Shown here one piece after another: positions 59,601 to 64,000 of a stretch of DNA of 64,000 nt (position 1 is the first letter of the stretch; every line of letters begins with the position of its first letter). Under the pieces are notes generated by a model, which saw only the letters and a list, made by a program, of their open reading frames with translations, had not been told where the DNA came from and did no database searches. This DNA is from Trochalopteron elliotii. Lineage: Eukaryota; Chordata; Aves; Passeriformes; Leiothrichidae. The stretch is from assembly GCA_024734555.1 (NCBI GenBank), contig JANPWX010020199.1, positions 676,985 through 740,984 of the forward strand. Direction: 5' to 3'. A program made the translations under genes and the position numbers.

Positions 59601-62600
59601 ATTCTAGCTATGTACTGTGTGTTACCAGTAAAGTTAGTATGACTATTTGCACTGTCAACTACATCTCTGAAATAATAATAAAAAAAGACAAAATAAAAAG
59701 AAATATGTAGAAAAAAATTCAATGACAGTTTAGATTAAAGCTCAAAGAGACGCATTTGCAAAAATGGGAAGATGGCAAATAAGTATGCTGGCACAGGCAT
59801 CAGAACAAGAAGTCTCTTCAGATGGTGTAACAAACACCAGCATCTTTTCAAATCATGCCGGCCAGTATGGCCACAACTATAATGAGGGGAGAGACACTCT
59901 TTGAAAAAATTACAATAAACACAAACATGTAACGGTAAGTGACATTCTGCTCACAGGATGAAAAATAGACAATGCAGCCTTACTCATAAAACCAAAAGGA
60001 AATCCACATAGTACATGAATAAGGCAGCATCAGTCTAATTATCAGTGATCAGGAAACGCCCAGAAACACACCTATTCCTAGATCCAGACATAAATGCTAC
60101 TGCTTTACTACCAACATACAAGAAATAAAGGATCGGTCCCTTTGATTCCATACATGAATCACTGAGCCTCTGACACTGAGCTCAGGGGAAAATTGAGGCT
60201 TGGGCTGGAGCACACCCTGACAGAGGCCAAATGCCCATCCCAGCTTCCTTCTGTTCATTCCTTTGTGCCACCCCAGCTTCTTTATCTTAGTTGAGTACTT
60301 TTACTTGTCCTGTCTCTTATCCACTCTGCAGTCAAGACAAAAGGCTTTCCTCCTCAGCATTCCCAGAAAGTTCATTAAAGTCTGCTGTCAATTATCATGC
60401 TCACTCCCATAGTGACCAACAAGAAGTGGGAAGTGTAATAAGAAGCCATGCTTTGCTGTGGACTGCACACAGGGTTAGGTGTACAGACCCTATAGTCTAC
60501 ACACTGGGAAGAGTGAGAGGTATCCCACTGAGGGGGTGAGCAATCCCAACATATTGGCTGCTGCATGAAAAAAAAAGTGTCTAATGTACAGGTGAAAACT
60601 CTCACTCAAAATCTGGACCTACACAGGTGGCTTTTCATGAGAACTGTGAAGTGTTCAAAATACGTACCCTGCTTCAAAGGATAAAGAGACAGATATTTGT
60701 GAGGAAAGAAACCTGCTAATATAATTGATCATGCGTAAAAACAGTGTTTTATTAAAAACCAAATTAAAAAACCCAAAACTTAATTCTATTCAAAAGCATT
60801 TGAAGTTAAAATGCATAAAATCAGAGGCAAGCCTGAAGCATGGAAAACTGCAGATCAAAGAACTGGGTACCAGCAAATTGGATTGTATGGTGGCTGGTGT
60901 CAAGTGACCTAGCTACACTGTTTACAAAAACCAGTAAAAACAGTTATGCTTGAAACTAAGGAAATCTAAATACTCCTTTGGATTCCAAAACTATCCATCT
61001 TTCTAAGGCAACCTCTAAACAACTCCCTGACACAACCTCCACTCTTTGAAGGTTTCCTCTCTTTCATCTATTATGGCCCAGACTCTCCCTCTCCAAAGGC
61101 TGATGAACATATATTCCCAGTTTATTCTTAAAATAGTCTTGTGTTCTGGAATGTCTTCAGAGGCCAGCACATCTGTTTGCAGGACTTCTTCCTGGAAGAC
61201 GTTGAACTGCCACTTTCTTTGAATTTATATATCCTATGTGGTTTCCTCCTTAATTATGACCCTGGGGTGCCTAACACATCTCTGGAGCACTGATCTGCGA
61301 AACATACAGGAATGCTAGAAAGCTGACATGAAGCACAGCACACTAAAAAGGCTGCCAGAGCCGGTGAGCCAGAGGGATTTTCAGGCTGAGAAAGAACTAG
61401 AAAGGAAAGAATAATTTCAGGACTAGGTAGGCAAAACAGCAAAACAAGAGGCAATTAGATCAAACATGAGGGAAGTGAGAAGAGCCACTGAGGATCGCTA
61501 TCATTTGGAATTAACAACAGAGGAAGGATTCAAGAATTAGTATCAGTAAGCAAAGGACAAGAGAGAGAGACATGAAATTTGCATTTTGAGCACTCGGATA
61601 CTGACTCTTGTCATAGGAGAGGTAGGAAGGGGGTGGAAGGGTGTGTGTGTCTGGAAACAAGAGGCACCAGTGTGACAATAGCGATGAAATGGATGAAATT
61701 AGTGTCCTTGCCAAGAGGAGATAAATCTTTCCATGTGGTTTGTACAGACAGACAAGCTATCTGGTCTCCCACAGAGTTCAGAAGCAAGCCCAGCTATCAG
61801 CTACATACAGTCCACACAGAGCAGGTATGCTGAATAAAACTCCCACACTGCCGCCAGTCCCCTCAGTGGTCTCTCCACTCCCCTGGTATCTGGTATACTG
61901 GCTGCCTGGCTGTGTCAGAAAGGAACAGAATATGGCATGGCAGGAGTTCTCACTGGTGGTTTGTGGGTTTTGCATGAAGTCCCCTGAAGGATTTTGCTAT
62001 GATGAGGTATTCAGCAAAACTCTGCAGTCTGGAGTTCATATTGAAACATATTCAAATGCTTCCCAACACAACTGATGTCCAAATGCTCTCACACTAGCTA
62101 TAATTGCCATCTAACACAGCAAAGAGGACTATATTCACACAAAAAATGCCTCTGGGGACTAAATCCCTCCTTTTCCAGAGGTTACTTTTATGTACAGTAC
62201 AATTCTCACAACATTTTTGTTAGGCTATGCAATATGATGCAACTTTAGGAAAAGATACTTGGGGACAATGATGTATTTATCAAATCAACTGATTCCTAGT
62301 GGCTTTGGTGCCTGTGTGTAAAACATTGACGGGTGAGACAAGTTGGAAGTAAGTACATGACAGTATGGCTTTTTCTTTGTAGTGTGCATCGTTTGTCCAT
62401 CATCTGTAGCACAAAATATGGCAGTCAAAACAATAGTAAAATTATCTGAGAAAAGACCAGAAAAGAGATTTTTAATTTACCCTCTTCAGAGAAACAAACA
62501 GGGGTTGCATAAGGTTCAGGTTTTGTGACCCATTGATTGCTACCTACTTCTGTAAGGTGGAAATTCACGATTATGCATACTTTAAGCCCTCCAGATACAG

Positions 62601-63540
62601 GATGAGAGCTGACTTGTGTAATTATCATTGAATCAATGAATAAGGAGGGCTAATTGCTGCAAGATATTTAATGTTGTATTTAATGTTCAAGGAATGTATA
62701 GTTATGAATATTAGCAACAAGGTTTAACTGCCTGGTCCTAACACCTACAATCCATACAAGGGCTTGCTGAATCCAACGAGAGTGTTGACTGCAGTTGCAA
62801 TAGAAGAACAATCTCTTCAAAAGTAAGCCACCATCTGTGAAATCCTAGGGAAGGCAAGCCATGAGGTCTTAAATCTACAAACAGAACTAAACAGTACATT
62901 GGGATATACTGGGAAAATGATCATGCAAACTACAGAAAAAATACTAACAGAGAAGAGGTAATTACTGGCAAATAAATTCTCAGAGATAAACAGGGAAGTA
63001 AAGAATGCATTTTCCTCCTTTCTATTCTTTAAAAACATTCAAAAGATGTGGGAAGATGTCAATCCCCACTACAACACCCACGTGTAAGGGCAAAATCACT
63101 GAACCTGAATCAGAGAATTGCCTGAACTGGAAAACACGGATTTGGCTTTCCATGTTCTACTATTTCTACTTTTCTACAAAAACAGCTGCTTTATAGGTAG
63201 GGACATAGGTTTTGGTAGAGGAAAAAAGGAACTCTGTGTTATTCTATGATCTTCTGTATTTAATTTTTCATACTTCAGTGAAAAAGAGAGTGACAGCTGC
63301 CTGACTTTTGCCTACAAAGTCAGTCACCTTTTCTGACACCTCTTTCTCTGAGAAAAAAGATCAGATTGACATTAGTACATTGCAGTGGTACTTCTCATGC
63401 CCAAATTCCTTCAAAACCTGGAACAGATCCTCACAGTAGGTCTGTTGGACCGATTATTTTAACTTTCAAGCAAAATGAAGTAGACCTACAGGTAGTCCAA
63501 ACCTATTATGATGGCTTGGACCGTTAAACAACAAGCTTGG
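53692..63540. other. unique AT-rich sequence, no gene seen
   Basis: Nearly 10 kb with no recognised exon, LTR, CR1 or RNA gene. A purine-rich patch at 57470-57630 gives a Lys/Glu-rich chance frame (57480-57668 +). Frames at 60291-60605 and 61579-62075 carry no recognisable domain. Confidence 0.55.
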
Positions 63541-64000
63541 GCCGGAGTGGACATGAGTTTTCTCCCACCTCAGCCAGGCACCTGGCAGCGCCTGAGGCAG
63601 CTGCCGATGACCAGCCGCATCTTCTCCAGGCCCAGAGGTGCTCCGCGGATGGAAGCAGGTTACAGAACTGTGGAACGCGGCGTGGAGACATGGACACGCG
63701 GGAGCAAGTGAGAGCTTTATCCTCTCTCTCTGGGTCTGGACCACCGCTCCTCTGCCAAAGCGGCAGCCACCCACTTTTGTTTTTGAAAGTAGGTGACCAC
63801 GGACAGACGGGCCACATTAAATGACGACGTGCAATGAAGCGCGGCCAGCAAATGGGCACACGGTGGCTGCCGGAGAGGAAGCTGTGAGGCTGTGTCTGTC
63901 CTGCCTGGGTATCATAGCAGTTTCCCCCGGGGCCAGCCGGCCACGGCAGACCCAGCCTGCCAGAGCAGCTGGGGCTCTCCCACGGCCCCTCCTCGCCCTA
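63541..64000. other. CpG-rich segment at window edge
   Basis: About 26 CpG dinucleotides occur in 460 bases, against a CpG-poor background elsewhere. GC content rises sharply from about 63540 and stays high to the end. Several frames of 67-111 codons overlap on both strands (63466-63859), as expected in GC-rich DNA; none matches a protein I recognise. On the minus strand an ATAAAG-type signal near 63714-63720 followed by CTCTCACTTGCTCCC could also suit an LTR. It is either the edge of a promoter CpG island continuing beyond the window, or an unrecognised GC-rich LTR. Confidence 0.6.

Noticed and set aside
63466..63859. Overlapping frames up to 111 codons on both strands at the right edge
   Set aside because: GC-rich DNA has few stop codons; the frames conflict with each other and none resembles a known first exon.
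344..64000. Search for CRISPR arrays, toxin-antitoxin pairs, operons or phage-like modules
   Set aside because: There are no regularly spaced repeats, no ribosome-binding sites and no dense coding; the window is vertebrate intergenic or intronic DNA.

Overview
This window looks like a piece of a bird genome, most likely a songbird (passerine). It is dominated by AT-rich, CpG-poor single-copy DNA without a recognisable protein-coding exon. The organism call rests on the repeats: CR1 LINEs with the avian 3' tail ending in an ATTCTGTG-type motif, a tRNA-Ile-derived SINE fragment fused to a CR1 tail (the design of the zebra finch element TguSINE1), and several long terminal repeats (LTRs) of the kind common in passerines. 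No host gene, tRNA gene, rRNA, CRISPR array or bacterial-type system was found. Open reading frames over about 100 codons are pieces of retroelements or chance frames.

Layout. 1-343 is an assembly gap abutting a (TTCC)n microsatellite. 0.4-4.1 kb holds an ERVL-like LTR (+) and a class I endogenous retrovirus (ERV) relic (-) reduced to LTR, protease stub and gag. 4.1-14.2 kb is mostly unique, with one CR1 tail. 14.2-16.4 kb has a CR1 RT fragment (-), a small tandem repeat and a probable LTR (-). 16.4-33.0 kb is repeat-poor, with one ERVL-like LTR at 26.1-26.5 kb, microsatellites and a 44-base A run. 33.0-33.1 kb is the SINE fragment.

34.3-46.8 kb is a dense retroelement cluster. It contains a long CR1 copy (+), a second class I ERV relic (-) of the same family as the 2.6-4.1 kb one, two or three LTRs (-) and a second, more decayed CR1 (+). 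46.8-63.5 kb is again mostly unique, with one ERVL-type solo LTR (50.2-50.7 kb), a perfect 17-bp inverted repeat (46.88 kb) and a long imperfect hairpin of about 98 bases (53.59-53.69 kb). The last 460 bases are abruptly GC- and CpG-rich and run off the window: either the edge of a promoter CpG island or part of an unrecognised LTR.

Nothing here works as a gene system. All retroelements show stops, frameshifts, lost catalytic residues or large deletions. The strongest candidate for something undescribed is the 53.6 kb hairpin, which is compatible with a microRNA precursor or a palindromic miniature transposon. All family assignments are from sequence reading and memory of the families, without database searches.
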